Position numbers and translations under genes: made by a program
The notes under the pieces: model-generated
The model's database searches: none
The model's input: the letters and a program-made list of their open reading frames with translations, nothing else
What the model was told of the DNA's origin: nothing
Assembly: GCA_024349245.1 (NCBI GenBank)
Contig: JALDNG010000041.1
Coordinates: 4,913,501 to 4,977,500 of the forward strand
From: Neodontobutis hainanensis
Lineage: Eukaryota > Chordata > Actinopteri > Gobiiformes > Odontobutidae
Length of the DNA: 64,000 bases
Direction: 5' to 3'
Part shown: piece by piece, positions 1 through 11,700 of the stretch
Position numbering within the stretch: the stretch's first letter is position 1
Layout: every line of letters begins with the position of its first letter

Positions 1-24
1 ACTGTCCTTCAGCAGCTGTCTGTT
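1..24 (-). CDS. bcr: bcr exon 9, first 24 bases (start of PH domain)
   Basis: On the minus strand the sequence reads ...tttgtgtccacag and then AACAGACAGCTGCTGAAGGA, encoding NRQLLKDS in phase 0 after exon 8. Human BCR continues KKGE/HRQLLKDSFM at this junction, so this is the 5' edge of exon 9, where the pleckstrin-homology domain begins. The exon is cut by the window edge. The call rests on only eight residues, but the acceptor has a good pyrimidine tract, the phase is right and the position in the gene fits. The ABR equivalent, TRQLVKDG, fits less well. Confidence 0.88.
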
Positions 25-113
25 CTGTGGACACAAACAAACACAAAGTAGATGGTGAGTGACAAAAAAAGAATACGCAATAAGATTTATACAAGACAAT
101 GGTGCACAGAACC

Positions 114-210
114 TCAATCATTCATCTTTTCACTGTGTATCCTGTTTAGGGTTGTGGGGAGCTCTCACATTCATTCACTGAGGGCAGTTTAGATTCACCA
201 ATTAATTAAA
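114..210 (-). repeat. Decayed tRNA-derived SINE fragment
   Basis: The segment runs from an attcatc tail-like start through ttagggttgtgggga, then jumps to tctcacattcattcactgag and gcagtttagattcaccaatt. These pieces match the copy at 61805-62191 (taggggtcatgggtga; ctcacattcattcactaggg; ttagatctgccaattaa) in the same orientation, with the middle deleted. It is a 5'-truncated and internally deleted member of the same SINE family. Confidence 0.65.
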
Positions 211-1684
211 AAGAAAACAAAATACTTTCAGATCAACTATGTAAACCTTAATGCACATCCTGACAGTCTATACTGTAGGTGAACTGACAATAAAAGGGAT
301 TTTTGAACAAGCAACAGTCGCATATTGAGGAAAGGATATTGTCTTTGTGTTTCAGCTGCATCTTGTAATGACGTTGTCACATGACAACAGTTACCTCAGA
401 AGCAGTTTAAAACACATGTAACAGATTTCATAGCCTTCTTTCATCCAGGTCATTGAAGAATAAATGAGGTTTTGGATGATAATGGGGCTCAATGAAATTT
501 CGAAGCTTTGGGACTTGGCACTGATGTCAGACTACATAATGAGGCGTAGGTATTTTGTGGCCCAAAAGGGGGCAGTGATGTTCCATTTCAAACAGGAGGG
601 CCAGTTACAAGTACAGACATAAAAAAACCAAGCAGAGAGCAGACAAATGCCAAACCGCAACTCAATAGTGAACAGCTTACTTTTACACGCTCATAACCAT
701 GGTTTAATCTGTGGTACAGCAAATACAATCGACAGTGGCTTTGGAGGAGGGAGACTTGTAATCTTATATAATAACATGGATTCGTACATTGTATTTAGTT
801 TATTTGGTAGGGTTTTTTGGGATATGTGTAAGATGGAAAGCAATGTTTGACTTGGTTTACAAGATAAACAACAAAAAAAAGTTTAGTGGGAGTTTATTTC
901 ACAGCATTCCCATATGAAAGGGATGTTGGCAGAGCTTGGGACATTAAAAAGTGGGTGAAATAAAAATGCCAAGCTGAAGGATTGCTAATGCCTGATTCCA
1001 TTATCAAAATGCAGACATAAGGGATTTTATTGTCATTACGCTGCAGCTCTCTCGAGCAGCTAATCTAAAAATGAGCGCCTCTCTAGTGTAGAGCCATACA
1101 AGCACAACACCTACCACACTTTCTCTTATAAACCTTCATACTCAGTTCTCTTACTATATTGTTCTGCAGCAAGACCACAATGCATTACATCACCAATCAC
1201 TGGCCTTTCTCTGTCTTCCCCTCCTCCTCCTCCTCTCTTAGCTCTGTCATGAACACGGTCATACTGTCACTGCCAGAAGACACTCAAGAGGAACTTATGC
1301 TAACGTAGGTGAGTGTCATTGGCATATCCACACTTAACAGGACATCTTCAGGCAATGCTGAAGATCCCAGTGTGTCACTCCAATGTTGCTTAAAGACAGT
1401 AAAAAGGAGTGTGACAAAAACAAAAGAAGAGCTGAGAGGAAGATAAACAAACATAAACCATCGTCCTGAACGTCACTCTGGCGCTTACAAATACATTTGG
1501 GAAGGAACAGTTGGGTGACACAACTCCTTGTTTCGATTCACTTAAACCCCAAACCCTAGAATCCTAAATAACAAAGCTTTTACTTCTTAACTTCTTCTTC
1601 TTATGCAAAGACAGAAGTCAAATGAAATCATTTGTTACTCAGATCCAGCAGCGTATAGAAACGTTCCCTAAATTTTACAGACTT

Positions 1685-1800
1685 CATTATCAGCGAAGGA
1701 TCTCTGTCGTCCAGGTCTTCTTGAAGAAAATGTTAAAACAAAGATATCTGGACTTAGTTTTCAAGGTGAAGATGTTTCATCTCTTAATTCCAAATGTGTT
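1685..1800. repeat. Dispersed repeat, copy A
   Basis: The stretch around cgtccaggtcttcttgaaga and atctggacttagttttcaag resembles the segment near 5930-6005 (cattcaggtcatcttaaaga; atctggactccaactgg). The phrase gaagatgtttcatctctta is also typical of a dispersed family I recognise from other fish sequence but cannot name. An open frame here encodes no known protein. Confidence 0.45.
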
Positions 1801-4451
1801 GAAGGGTGTCATTCCCATCCATAATATACTTAAGCTCAGCTGTCTTATCAGTTAACTTTAGTTCCAGTTTCCTTTCACACAACTGCACAGAGAGGACAAA
1901 CGAAGCCCTACTGGAGAACAAGCACAAATATGTTTCTTTTTAAACACATTCCTGCGGCAGGTATTTGAACATTTATGAACTAAAAATATTTTATTCTTAG
2001 TTTATTGAAGTAAACTCACTGAGTTTATTATTAGGCAACAGCAGGGATATGAACAGTCTGCTATTACATCATCATAAAAACATTAAAAACTACATACTGG
2101 CCCTTTAATGCATCTGTTGTTTTGGCTCATGCTGGTCAGTTTGGGGCAACTAAAAAAAAGTCTGCAATTAAAAAACACAATTTAAATTAACACATTTAAT
2201 TAAAATTGGTTAGAATACATCCATTAAGTATTTAAGCCCTCGCTGTTTCATCGCAGCCATAGCACATTTTGAGTAAAACACATCTAGTAGTCCCTTATTC
2301 CTATTCAGAGGACTTTTTCACTAGATACAGTTGTTCATTAGGGATGACAAAACCTATTATAGTGAGCATCTGTGAGAGATACTTCCAGATGAGTCCCTCT
2401 GTCTGCATTTATCTCTAGTGGCCAGCACTTTAACTGTGATGACACGTCTGTCAGTCCAGACAGCAAAAATATTCTGAATATCAAAACTGAGAAAAATGTT
2501 TCCCATATATGTTTTACTATAAGTGATAGCTAGACGTATGTGCTCCTCATTCAGCCCCACTCTCTGGATTTGGGGACTCTGATGACATGATAACGACACA
2601 CATGTTTAATAAGGGTGCTTTCAAACTAGAATATAAATCAGAGCTTTATCTCATCTGGTTTTTGTCAATGTATGCTGTAATGTCAGTGTATATTTAGCAC
2701 GTTTTTTTGTTTTTTTGATCGCTGCTATTACTGTTGCTGCCGTGTTTCTGATTATCACAGGAACTGAGACTATTAGTGTTCTGTTTTCTTTATGACACGA
2801 CAATGTTCAAGCATTATACCATCAGTAATCGATTTTATATAAAAAAGCTGCATTTGCTCATCTAAATGTCGTAGTCAATGCACAATATGCTAAAAGGTGC
2901 CTTTCCCAGCTGCTATGTCTTGGAACAGAAAAGATTATTGATCTGACTATTGAACATGAAGTACACTGGATTATACAGAATTACAATAAAGAAAAGATTA
3001 CTTAATTAGTTGTAAATTAATGCTGAACCATGAAGGTTTGGGCAGTCAGCAAAAAAAATATGGCATTATTTATTGGAGAAACCAAGGTTGATCCATTCTC
3101 ATTTTCAGTGCCTCAAACCACAAGACATGCTTTAATGTCCAGGTGAGTCAAGTGGACATAAAAGGATCCACAGTCTGTAAAGCTGCAGTGTTAATCCTCT
3201 CGTCCATTGATCTCATGATGGAGATTAGATAAAGGTGGGATAAGACTGTATGATGACCGGATGAGACTGTGTCAGAGATTTACAGGTCTCAAAAAAAAAA
3301 AACTGCTTTTAGACTGTTTCTGATTTGAGATTCTCTAAAGATGATTCAATTAAATTTGAGTCCCTTGTTTATCTTTATGTTATTGCTGATAAAAATAGAT
3401 GGCTCATATGCTGCTGCTTCATTAACAGACTCAAAACCAAAGACATCTTAAATAAAGCAGCTGTCTCAGTGCATCATATGACATTTTCAGAAAATCCAGC
3501 AGCAGAAATGTGACTTTCACCATTTTTGCTAAAAGCAGACTATAACGTCAGCCGACCCAACATGGAAAGAGAGTGACGGGAGGCAGAGCACGCTGAACAG
3601 AACAGATGAAATATTGACCATCTTCAGAGGCTGAGTAATATCACCAAGAGCCATGTTTATATTTAGACACACTCTGAGGTCAAACTCTGGAGCTCATGAG
3701 CTTTACATGTGGAATAATGTCTTCGCATGAAGAAATGTTCGAGCCAAAATAGACTAAAAACAAGCATTTGCTGATTACAGTATGATGAGTGTGTGAGTAT
3801 TTCTCTGAGAAATATGAACTCACATCAGGAGCATCTCTTTCCCAGAGGCATACAAAGCAGAGAGACGAGATGAATTCAGATTGAGGCAGTGACATCATTT
3901 GCATTTTAATTAAGCGGCTTTTGTTTGTGTGGCCCCATCTGTCCGGGCCAGGGCCCCCAGGGGCCACTTCTGCTGCTGCATGCCTTCACTGACACAACCA
4001 CAGGTAGAGTGTGTGTAGTCCAGCCGTAGTTCAGCACAACCTCTTCGTTTATGCTCAGTGTGCTCTACAGTCTGCTCATACAGTCTGAATTATTCATGCC
4101 TTTTCCAAACAGTCCAATACTAAACATATTAAACAAACCTTTTTCTTGTAATGCATAAATTAATTATAATGAAACACTTGCTTATGAGATTGGTGGACTT
4201 ATCCATTCAACAGTGTTTGACTATTTAAATGCATTCATGTGATATGTCTCATTATGAAGAATAGATTATTCTTTTAACTATATTCTTAGATATACTGCTT
4301 ATAAAATAGCTGTATATTAACCTCTGTGTAATTAAAACTGTAACAACCCATCAATATAAGAAGCAAAGTAATAAAAAGTAATACAAACTAAGGAATACAA
4401 TGAAATGTGAACATTCATGTCTTAGAATTATGTTCATGTGATCTGTGGAGT

Positions 4452-4492
4452 CAGTCATTACAGTCATTACACAGTCATTACAGTCATTACAC
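4452..4492. repeat. Tandem repeat, 20-base unit, two copies
   Basis: Two adjacent copies of a 20-base unit, itself built from two cagtcatta blocks (cagtcattacagtcattaca). It is a small local duplication within intron 8 with no evident function. Confidence 0.8.
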
Positions 4493-5514
4493 AGCACAAA
4501 CCACGTGTAATCTTATAATATTAACAAGCCGTGTATAGCCTGCAGCTAGCATATACTGTATGTATGCTGTCTATCACTAGATAATCGTTATATTATAGTA
4601 TTTAGTAGTAATGGTAATTTTATATTGTTAACCCCAATCATTAAGGGGTTAGTGTCAGATGACTCTTTACCAATTACAGTATAGTTACTAATTGTAGCCT
4701 GTAATCTCACTTTGTACCATTAGATGGAGTTATGAGCTACAGCAGCGAAAGTATTGAGGAATCTATAAAGTAATCTGATATTTTGGGGAAAAGTGTTATT
4801 ATTTATACAATATAATGCTGCTAAAGAAAATGGTCAAAGCCAATGTGAAGACAAACATACTGTGAGTTTATGACGTATATCCAGGTAGATATCAAGATAA
4901 GATAAGGTAGATATCTGTACATAATGCTCTACAAAATGTTTGATAACAGAGGCATGTCCTACAGTCTTTTGGTGAAATGCAAAGAGTAACCTGAGGCATA
5001 ATGCATTCTGCCAATACTAAGGTACAATATAATGAGCTTTATTGATTTCCATGTGCTGCTTTCATGTGTCCATACTAAATATTTGATGGTGTAGTGCAGA
5101 GGTCTGGACAGAACAGGAGGGGTCCAGAGTCTCTGGGGATGGGACGAATGAGTATATACGTTCAAAGGCAAACAAGAAAGGAAAAAACAGTGTGGGCAAA
5201 TGGATCTGCGAGTGTGTGTCCATGGGAAGGGTGCGGTAGTGACCCCCCTGTGAGCAAAGGGAGGAGCTGACATAGCCACAGCTCCCACCCTCTATTTATG
5301 AATAATTAAGTGGGAATCTGCCAGTCAGAGCACACTGGTGGCTCATTAAGAGGCATTATGTACAGCATTGTCAGCTATCAATCAAGAGGGAGCCATTCAT
5401 GTGCATCAAGTCATCTCCGAGGATGGAAGCAACTGTGGGGGGTGTTTATGTTTGAGCTGGGAAGCCACCAAAGAGGGAGAGCACACAGCCCTGAATGAGG
5501 CAACCCTCTCATGA

Positions 5515-5524
5515 CCATATAAGG
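5515..5524. promoter_or_regulatory. CArG-box-like site (possible SRF site)
   Basis: The ten bases ccatataagg fit the serum response factor consensus CC(A/T)6GG. About four such matches are expected by chance in 64 kb, so this alone is weak. The surrounding 5300-5640 segment is free of recognised repeats and also holds an inverted CCAAT (gattgg), which makes it a little more plausible as an enhancer. Confidence 0.2.
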
Positions 5525-5844
5525 GCATGGGTGCTGCTTTGGCTGCAGATTGGTGGCCTTGTACATTCATTTGGAAATGACTGCAAGGTCATTGAAAAGG
5601 TGATGACACAGTCCCACCCAATAAAGCATCCAGGACTGAGCTGACATATATTCATTTGTTACAATTATAGCCAGTCTGTCTTGTAGTAAACTAAATATAG
5701 CAAATATAATAATTATTATATAATAATATTTAAAAATAAATTTTGAAATGGGATTATGGAGTTCCCCTTACAAACATATGAATGTAAAAAAATGAAGAAA
5801 ATGCAACATATCACATACTAAGAGCTTGGTTTGTCTTCTCTGAG

Positions 5845-5870
5845 ATAGTAGTTTCCTCAGAAACTACTAT
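5845..5870. repeat. Perfect 11-base inverted repeat, 4-base loop
   Basis: atagtagtttc, loop ctca, then gaaactactat. It could form a hairpin in either strand of DNA or RNA. It has no poly-T terminator or tRNA features, and its role is unknown. Confidence 0.85.
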
Positions 5871-5929
5871 TGCTGTTCAGTGTCTCAAGACAAATGACGC
5901 CCTTCTATGAACGTGTCTGTGAAGGTTTC

Positions 5930-6005
5930 TAAGTCATTCAGGTCATCTTAAAGAAAAGGTTACTGCAATGACATCTGGACTCCAACTGGTGAGAGAGCTG
6001 AGCTT
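5930..6005. repeat. Dispersed repeat, copy B
   Basis: Resembles copy A at 1685-1800 in the blocks cattcaggtcatcttaaaga and gacatctggactccaact, same orientation. Both lie in intron 8. The family is not identified. Confidence 0.45.
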
Positions 6006-6346
6006 TCTCTCTAAAGGGAGGGGTTTGACCTGAAACTAAACCTGATTGGACCAGGCTGTTCTGGTCTCATAGTCGTTACCATGAAAGGACAGTGTGATCC
6101 TGATGTGAGAGTCATTAAAGGCTCAGGTGAGTTGCTAGTGTCACTGTTCCATTCAACTGTTTTGATTTGTGTTTCAAAACACTGTTGTAAATAGTGAGAA
6201 GGCTTTTCCATTTGAACAAAAATGGCTTCTTTCACACCCCTCTCTCTTCCATGAATATACTGTAAATCAAGATCACATTTGGTAAGATGTGCCATAGTGT
6301 CCCTTTTTTATCCATTATTGTGTATTTGTAATCTTGCAACACTAAC

Positions 6347-6487
6347 CTCTCCTTTTTTGACCATCATAGACTGCCGCCGCGGTGCAGACTCCTCATTGAT
6401 GCTGGACAGGAAGTTCTGAGAGATACGCAGGGCATCTTGCAGGAGCGGGTGGTCAGGGTGGCTGACCGGTGTGTGCTTTAACAAGTC
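6347..6487 (-). CDS. bcr: bcr exon 8 (end of DH domain)
   Basis: This exon has 141 bases, 47 codons, phase 0 at both ends. The acceptor is gttgtgtcag before GACTTG; the donor is GGAGAG before gttagt. It encodes DLLKHTPVSHPDHPLLQDAL, RISQNFLSSINEESAPRRQS and MMVKKGE. Human BCR reads DLLKHTPASHPDHPLLQDAL and RISQNFLSSINEEITPRRQS, MTVKKGE. The LLKHTP..HPD motif is the most conserved stretch of DH domains (conserved region 3). The exon ends in the DH-PH linker. After the donor the frame runs into intron 8 and stops. Confidence 0.98.
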
Positions 6488-6860
6488 CTGACACAACAGA
6501 AAACAAAAGATAATAATCCAGACTAATGTAAACACAGCAGGTAAAAGCATGTTGAATAGTTGCCAACTTTGTTGCAATCACCAATAAATAATTACAACAT
6601 TAGCATTACAGATGATAATTACATGATATGATTATACGGCCTTCTGGCATTTGCCACAGGTTATTACTATTTTATAGCTGCTGCAAGCTAAACTGGGCTC
6701 TAACACTAAAACACAAAAAACATAATTGTCACATAGTTGACAGTGAATCATTGACCTCTTACCACATTTAATAAAATATTAAACCCACAGAGAAGTGGTA
6801 CAAGCACAGGACAGCAGACAAGGTCACTGCATGTAAGGGCAGATACCCCAAGTTACTTAC
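6488..6860 (-). other. bcr intron 7
   Basis: 373 bases, GT-AG, AT-rich. No repeat family and no conserved block were recognised. Confidence 0.95.
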
Positions 6861-6913
6861 ATGGAGCACCAATGTACTGCGAGTCACTCGGTCCACTGGT
6901 TTATACAATAATG
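6861..6913 (-). CDS. bcr: bcr exon 7 (DH domain, short)
   Basis: This exon has 53 bases. The acceptor is ttttgctcacag before CATTATTG; the donor is CTCCAT before gtaagt. With the carried-over G it encodes ALLYKPVDRVTRSTLVLH; human has TLLYKPVDRVTRSTLVLH. It is the start of the conserved region 3 helix of the DH domain, the long helix that contacts switch II of the GTPase. Exon 6 plus exon 7 total 114 bases, so the pair is frame-neutral. It was found by following the protein between exons 6 and 8. Confidence 0.97.
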
Positions 6914-7153
6914 CTGTGAGCAAAACAAATAATGTAGTATTAGAGAAAATATGTGTAAAAAAACATTTTGTAATTAAAGCCAGTAGGTTTTGGACAAAAC
7001 CGATTAAGAAAAATCTAAAGAATGCAGACTTTCTAATAGGGGATATACAAAGAAGCCAAAGAATCTGAAATATTTAAGTATGTATGCTATTTAATTATTT
7101 TACAATCAATCCCAATGAAACAATGAACCTGATGAAGCATGGGACTGACTGAC

Positions 7154-7214
7154 CTTCCAGGGAATTCTTGGCCGTCGTATCCTTGCCGTCCTTAGGGCTC
7201 CTCACTTTCAGATT
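7154..7214 (-). CDS. bcr: bcr exon 6 (DH domain, short)
   Basis: This exon has 61 bases: 20 codons plus one base. The acceptor is cccaacacag before AATCTG; the donor is CTGGAAG before gtcagt. It encodes NLKVRSPKDGKDTTAKNSLE, against human NLRARSNKDAKDPTTKNSLE. This is a polar loop between DH helices and the most diverged piece of the DH module here, as it also is between BCR and ABR. Exon 7 must follow to keep frame: the extra G joins CA of exon 7 to give an Ala codon. Confidence 0.97.
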
Positions 7215-8631
7215 CTGTGTTGGGAAAAAAAGCAGAGGCATGTGGAAATCCCTCATTACTTCATTATAACCAGTTCCAAGTAAAAACATGGTAAGGTTAT
7301 AATGCTCAGTCTAGCTTGGAGGTTGTCCACTTCCAGATTAATTATGACATCCTCAGCAGCTTCCTCGCTCCATCTTACTCAGACGGCTCGGAGTCATGCA
7401 TCATTACTTAGGTCATTAACAACCCGCAATGATAAATTTCATATTTCACATGTAGACACTGGCTTTGACGCTAACTGCTAGCTTCATAAAAGCTCGAAGA
7501 AGACTGATGGGGCGTCTTGCTACTACTACAAGCACTCAACAATAAAAACAGAACAACATAATGGATACTGCCTTCAGTCAATTCCTTCAAAATGTTAAAT
7601 TATAGCACTTTCCCCTTTCATGATATAACAGTGCTGGATAAATAGGGTTTATAAAGTTGTCACATCTCATTTAACCAATCTTTGTGAGGCACTGAGTACA
7701 CTTTTAGATTAATGGTGACTGCTAAGAGCCTTTATTGTTTAAGTCTAGTTTCACAATGGGTATTCTTGCCTTAATAAACAGATGTTTGTCACTTAAAAGT
7801 TAGACATGATGGTTTATGATATCAGTTTTGATCAGTTTATTATTTCACTGAAGTCCAGCATTTTGTAAAAGTGAGTTATAGGTAGCTTATTTCATAGTTA
7901 GGAGAAGCAGGTAGGAGCAAACCTTGTGCCAAAGGGGCCAGTGAAAATGGCTTTCTTTTAACATATGTCTGCTTTTTAGTCTGTTTTTCACAGAACACAC
8001 TATTCAGTTGTGTTTCAGTTTAGTCTCAGTGGCATTACTAATGTCTACATCTTCAAAGTGGGAGTATCCCGAAACAAATACACTTTAGCATTTACAAATT
8101 ACCGTAACTATCCCAAAGTATATAACAAAACATTTACAAAATACTAAATTACCATGTGACCTTACTCTGTGGATTCATCGTCAGCTATTTTCTGTTCTGT
8201 AACTTTTCCAGAGATGATGGTGTTTGGATGAACATTGACAATCAACAAGTCATCTTTGATCCTTAAGTAATTTTAATAGAACGTCTTAATAAAACTGAAC
8301 TATCACTTAAATATAACTGTGGGTAAAGCAATACACCTTTTAAGAAGTGTTTAATGCACATCTTTTGCATCTTAAATAATTAGATTCTTCACTTAAAAGG
8401 CAAATCTAAAGTGCATTACACATATTGATGCCAACCTAATGTATGAAAACGATTATTAGATTAAACAGTTTATTGGAAGGTATAAATATTTTCTCTTGTG
8501 CCCAATGAAACTGATTTGGGTTTCTAGTATTAAACTACAGTATGCTGATTTGATTGGTGGACTAACTGTTATCACTATGCCTTTGTTAGCAGCTCCAAAG
8601 AGAAACGACATCCATCACTACGTCTACTTAC
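7215..8631 (-). other. bcr intron 5
   Basis: 1417 bases between exons 6 and 5, AT-rich throughout. No mobile element, RNA gene or coding exon was recognised. Confidence 0.95.
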
Positions 8632-8739
8632 CTCAGAAATCTCAGCAAACTGCGCGTTTGCCTGGCAGCACTTCTCGGCCGTCTCCACCGCCAACTCGTA
8701 GTTGTCCACAAAGGCTCGGTACACTCCTAGCTGGCTCGC
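8632..8739 (-). CDS. bcr: bcr exon 5 (DH domain)
   Basis: This exon has 108 bases, 36 codons, phase 0 at both ends. The acceptor is ctctccgtcag before GCGAGC; the donor is TCTGAG before gtaagt, a strong consensus. It encodes ASQLGVYRAFVDNYELAVET then AEKCCQANAQFAEISE. Human BCR has ASQLGVYRAFVDNYGVAMEM and the same AEKCCQANAQFAEIS. This is the central helical part of the DH domain (the YxxFVDNY helix of Dbl proteins). Being a symmetric exon it could be skipped without a frameshift, but nothing in the sequence suggests that it is. Confidence 0.98.
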
Positions 8740-11700
8740 CTGACGGAGAGAAAAACACATTATAGAGCGTTAAACGTCTGGCCTCGGATTTATTGCGGTT
8801 TCTAAAAAGCATGAGGTAGTATATCTTTGATGCATAAAATGTTAGAACAGCTATAGTAAACTTCATATTTCATTGATGGATTATAGTGTTGGCAGACATC
8901 ATGTTCCCTGGCTCCTGCACTGAAAAGTTAAGAGCGGGCTATAAAATCCGAACATACTGTACATATTAACTCAATACTGTAATAATTTAACAAACATTTA
9001 GCTCTTATATTTAGGACAGAGGATTCCCATTCTATGAAACTGAAGACACAAATTTGTGGCACAACAGCAGCTTACACCCAGGGTGCTCCTCACGGCCAGG
9101 TCGTTGCCATAGCAGCCACTTTGACCTGCACGGTGCTGTGGTGAGTAATTAATGATCAGTGTAACGGGGATAAGAAAGCAGATTTAGGAAGCTGGATGGC
9201 TGAGTAAAACTCTAGCAAACGCTGCCTGCCAGTGCTGTGATCCATCTCAGCGGCGAACAAAAGAACAATCAATTCTCCTCAACAAAAGCCGAGCGACAAG
9301 AGAGTACAGTGGGGGCAGGCTTTGTCTGTGCAGCGTTAGGACTGGCACATGTAAATCTACAGCCAATATGAAATATACTGGACTAATTCATTCATGTAAT
9401 CTTTCATTATATACAGTCAGGCGAATTGAACACAAGAAAAATTCTTGTTTGAACATCAGCATTTGTTGTTTTGGTAGGCATGGAGCAGAATTAAGCCATG
9501 AATGAAGTTCATTTTTAGAAAACTTTTTTTTGTGTCATGTGACCCTTTTTTGGTTTAAGTCATTTTGCTGTATCTGATTAGATGGACCAAAGGGTGAGAC
9601 TTAAAGACATTTAAACACAGAAATAACCATTCACTATAGCCACCCATTCTCTATTTGTACTGTTCTGTACATGCACTGGTCAGCAAAACCCACATAGCAT
9701 GGGAAGGACCTGCTGACTCCCACTCTGTCAGGCAACCATGCAGCCCTTCATCGATGTGTTACTTCAATTTTAAATATTGCTCAAAACAATATCTATTTCA
9801 TAATAACCTTTAATGTATAACATATAATCTAATGACATAAGATGAGACATTATGTCAATGTACATGTGAAGATCACATGAATGCAGCACATGAGCTGTGC
9901 TAAGCAAATCATGTAAAGGCTATTTTCACACATGTACTTAAGGTATCAGTTAGAAACTGATATAGTTCCACAAAAGGTTTAGCAAAATGTCTCTATCCAG
10001 ATGTCACACATGTAAATGCTTTCACAAGACCACCATGCCACTGGACAACACAGTATCCTAAAACAAAGTACTGTATATATTTTTTACAATTTTGTAGGGG
10101 AGTTTTGCCTTTATACAGCAGGTTGACAGAAGACAATGTTATTGGGAAAATGACAAATCCAAGATTTGAACGCACCCATGTTGTTGCAGAGAATTACATA
10201 TTTGCAAGTGTGCTACCAATTAAGCTAATCTACAATCTGTGAAACCTGGAAACACAGCTGACATTAGTGTTAATGACATTACCATAAATACTACAAGTTT
10301 GTTACACAAAACAAGTTTAGGCAAATTGAGCAATGACGTAGAAAAGCCAGCTTTTATGTGGACAAAGCATTTGCTGCACGGCAGAAGCACTTTAACCAAG
10401 TCTAAGCTCAGACCGTGGCCAAGACTATGACTTTATGAAAGTTAAGAATTTGTTCATGACAAAAAGGAGGTGAAGCAAGGGACTAACTTTGACAGTTTTG
10501 TTTGGCCAATGACAAACAAGTGGGCAAGTTTAAAAACACATGGTCAAACAGGGCAGATAAGAGTGATTGAAAACAAGCAGCCAGCAGGTGACTCATTTTG
10601 TTCCAAACTAGAGTAAAGCACATGTGCAACGGATGAGATCGAGGAGTAATGCAATTTCCACAATGCCGCGAAGCCATGTCCTGCCTTGGGACACACAATC
10701 TGCCACACAGCGGAGGCCACTCAGACGGTGACAGTTTCTCTGCGACAAGAACTCCGAGCCCCAATGTCTGCCAGCCGCGTCCACACCAACACACAACCGT
10801 GAAAGCAAACAAAGTGGCATGTACAGTATCACAGAGAGAGGCAGAAAATGGCTTTGGGTGATGAAAGGAACTGCCTGGGCGTTTGGATTTCGCAGTTCGG
10901 GATTTGTCCTGTGTGTGTAATCCACAGCGGAAAACAACATTAGGGGAACAGCTTCATGACAGACTACGGCCATTATACAAGAAAACCAACTGGTTTGTGG
11001 GCTACTTTGCAAATATTTTCTTTGGAAAAAAAGGAAGCACTGGCGAAAAGAAAACACTGATCACCGGTTCATCCAACAAAGCCAGTCTGCCTTTGCCTCA
11101 GTGTGACTTCATCGCTCTAAAACCTTCACTATGTCGCAGAGGAAGACAAGCAGCATGACAAGAGTGATTTAGCCCTATTTTCAGCCTTCAAACACTTTTG
11201 TCTGACACTCATGCTCATAGCCTGTCACAGTTGCTTTGCCTCTCCGTCTTTTCTCCCCCCGTCTCCTGCCTCCCTTGTTCTGATGTTTTATGATTGCTAT
11301 AAGCCCGTCTGCTCCCTACACACATTTCGGAGGAGACGTCCTCTATCAGAACAGCAGAGGCTTAAATCTACTTGCCTACACTACTCGGTTCATCTTGCAT
11401 CATTCTAACCCGTCTTTATCACCTCCTCTGGGCTCATCTAATCCATTCCTCCCTGGCTGTCATGTAAAATTTGGGCGTTTATTTTTTTTGTAAGCTTAGC
11501 ATCTTCTCCTACCGAGTTTTATTAACTGGTGTCTGGAATGAGGGAGGAACAGCACTGGAAAGAGATGGTGTTATCTCGAGCCTGTGTGTGTGTGTATACA
11601 CTAGGAGATACAGGGAGGAGGAAATAGACAAAGACACAGCAGATTGTTGATGCTGATTAGAAAAAGACTGAGCATAAATCTCTTTGTCAGGTTAATTGTT

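Larger units (their letters stand above)
25..6346 (-). other. bcr intron 8
   Basis: An intron of 6.3 kb between exons 9 and 8, generally AT-rich. It holds a decayed SINE fragment near 114-210, two copies of a dispersed repeat at about 1685-1800 and 5930-6005, a small tandem repeat at 4452-4492, a perfect hairpin at 5845-5870 and a CArG-like site at 5515-5524. No exon-like open frame was found. The segment 5300-5640 is less AT-rich and free of recognisable repeats, so it is a candidate for conserved noncoding sequence. Confidence 0.9.

Noticed and set aside
10608..11057. 149-codon minus-strand open frame in intron 4
   Set aside because: It is the longest open frame of the window outside bcr and repeats, but it overlaps other frames on both strands, has no domain-like pattern and reflects local base composition.
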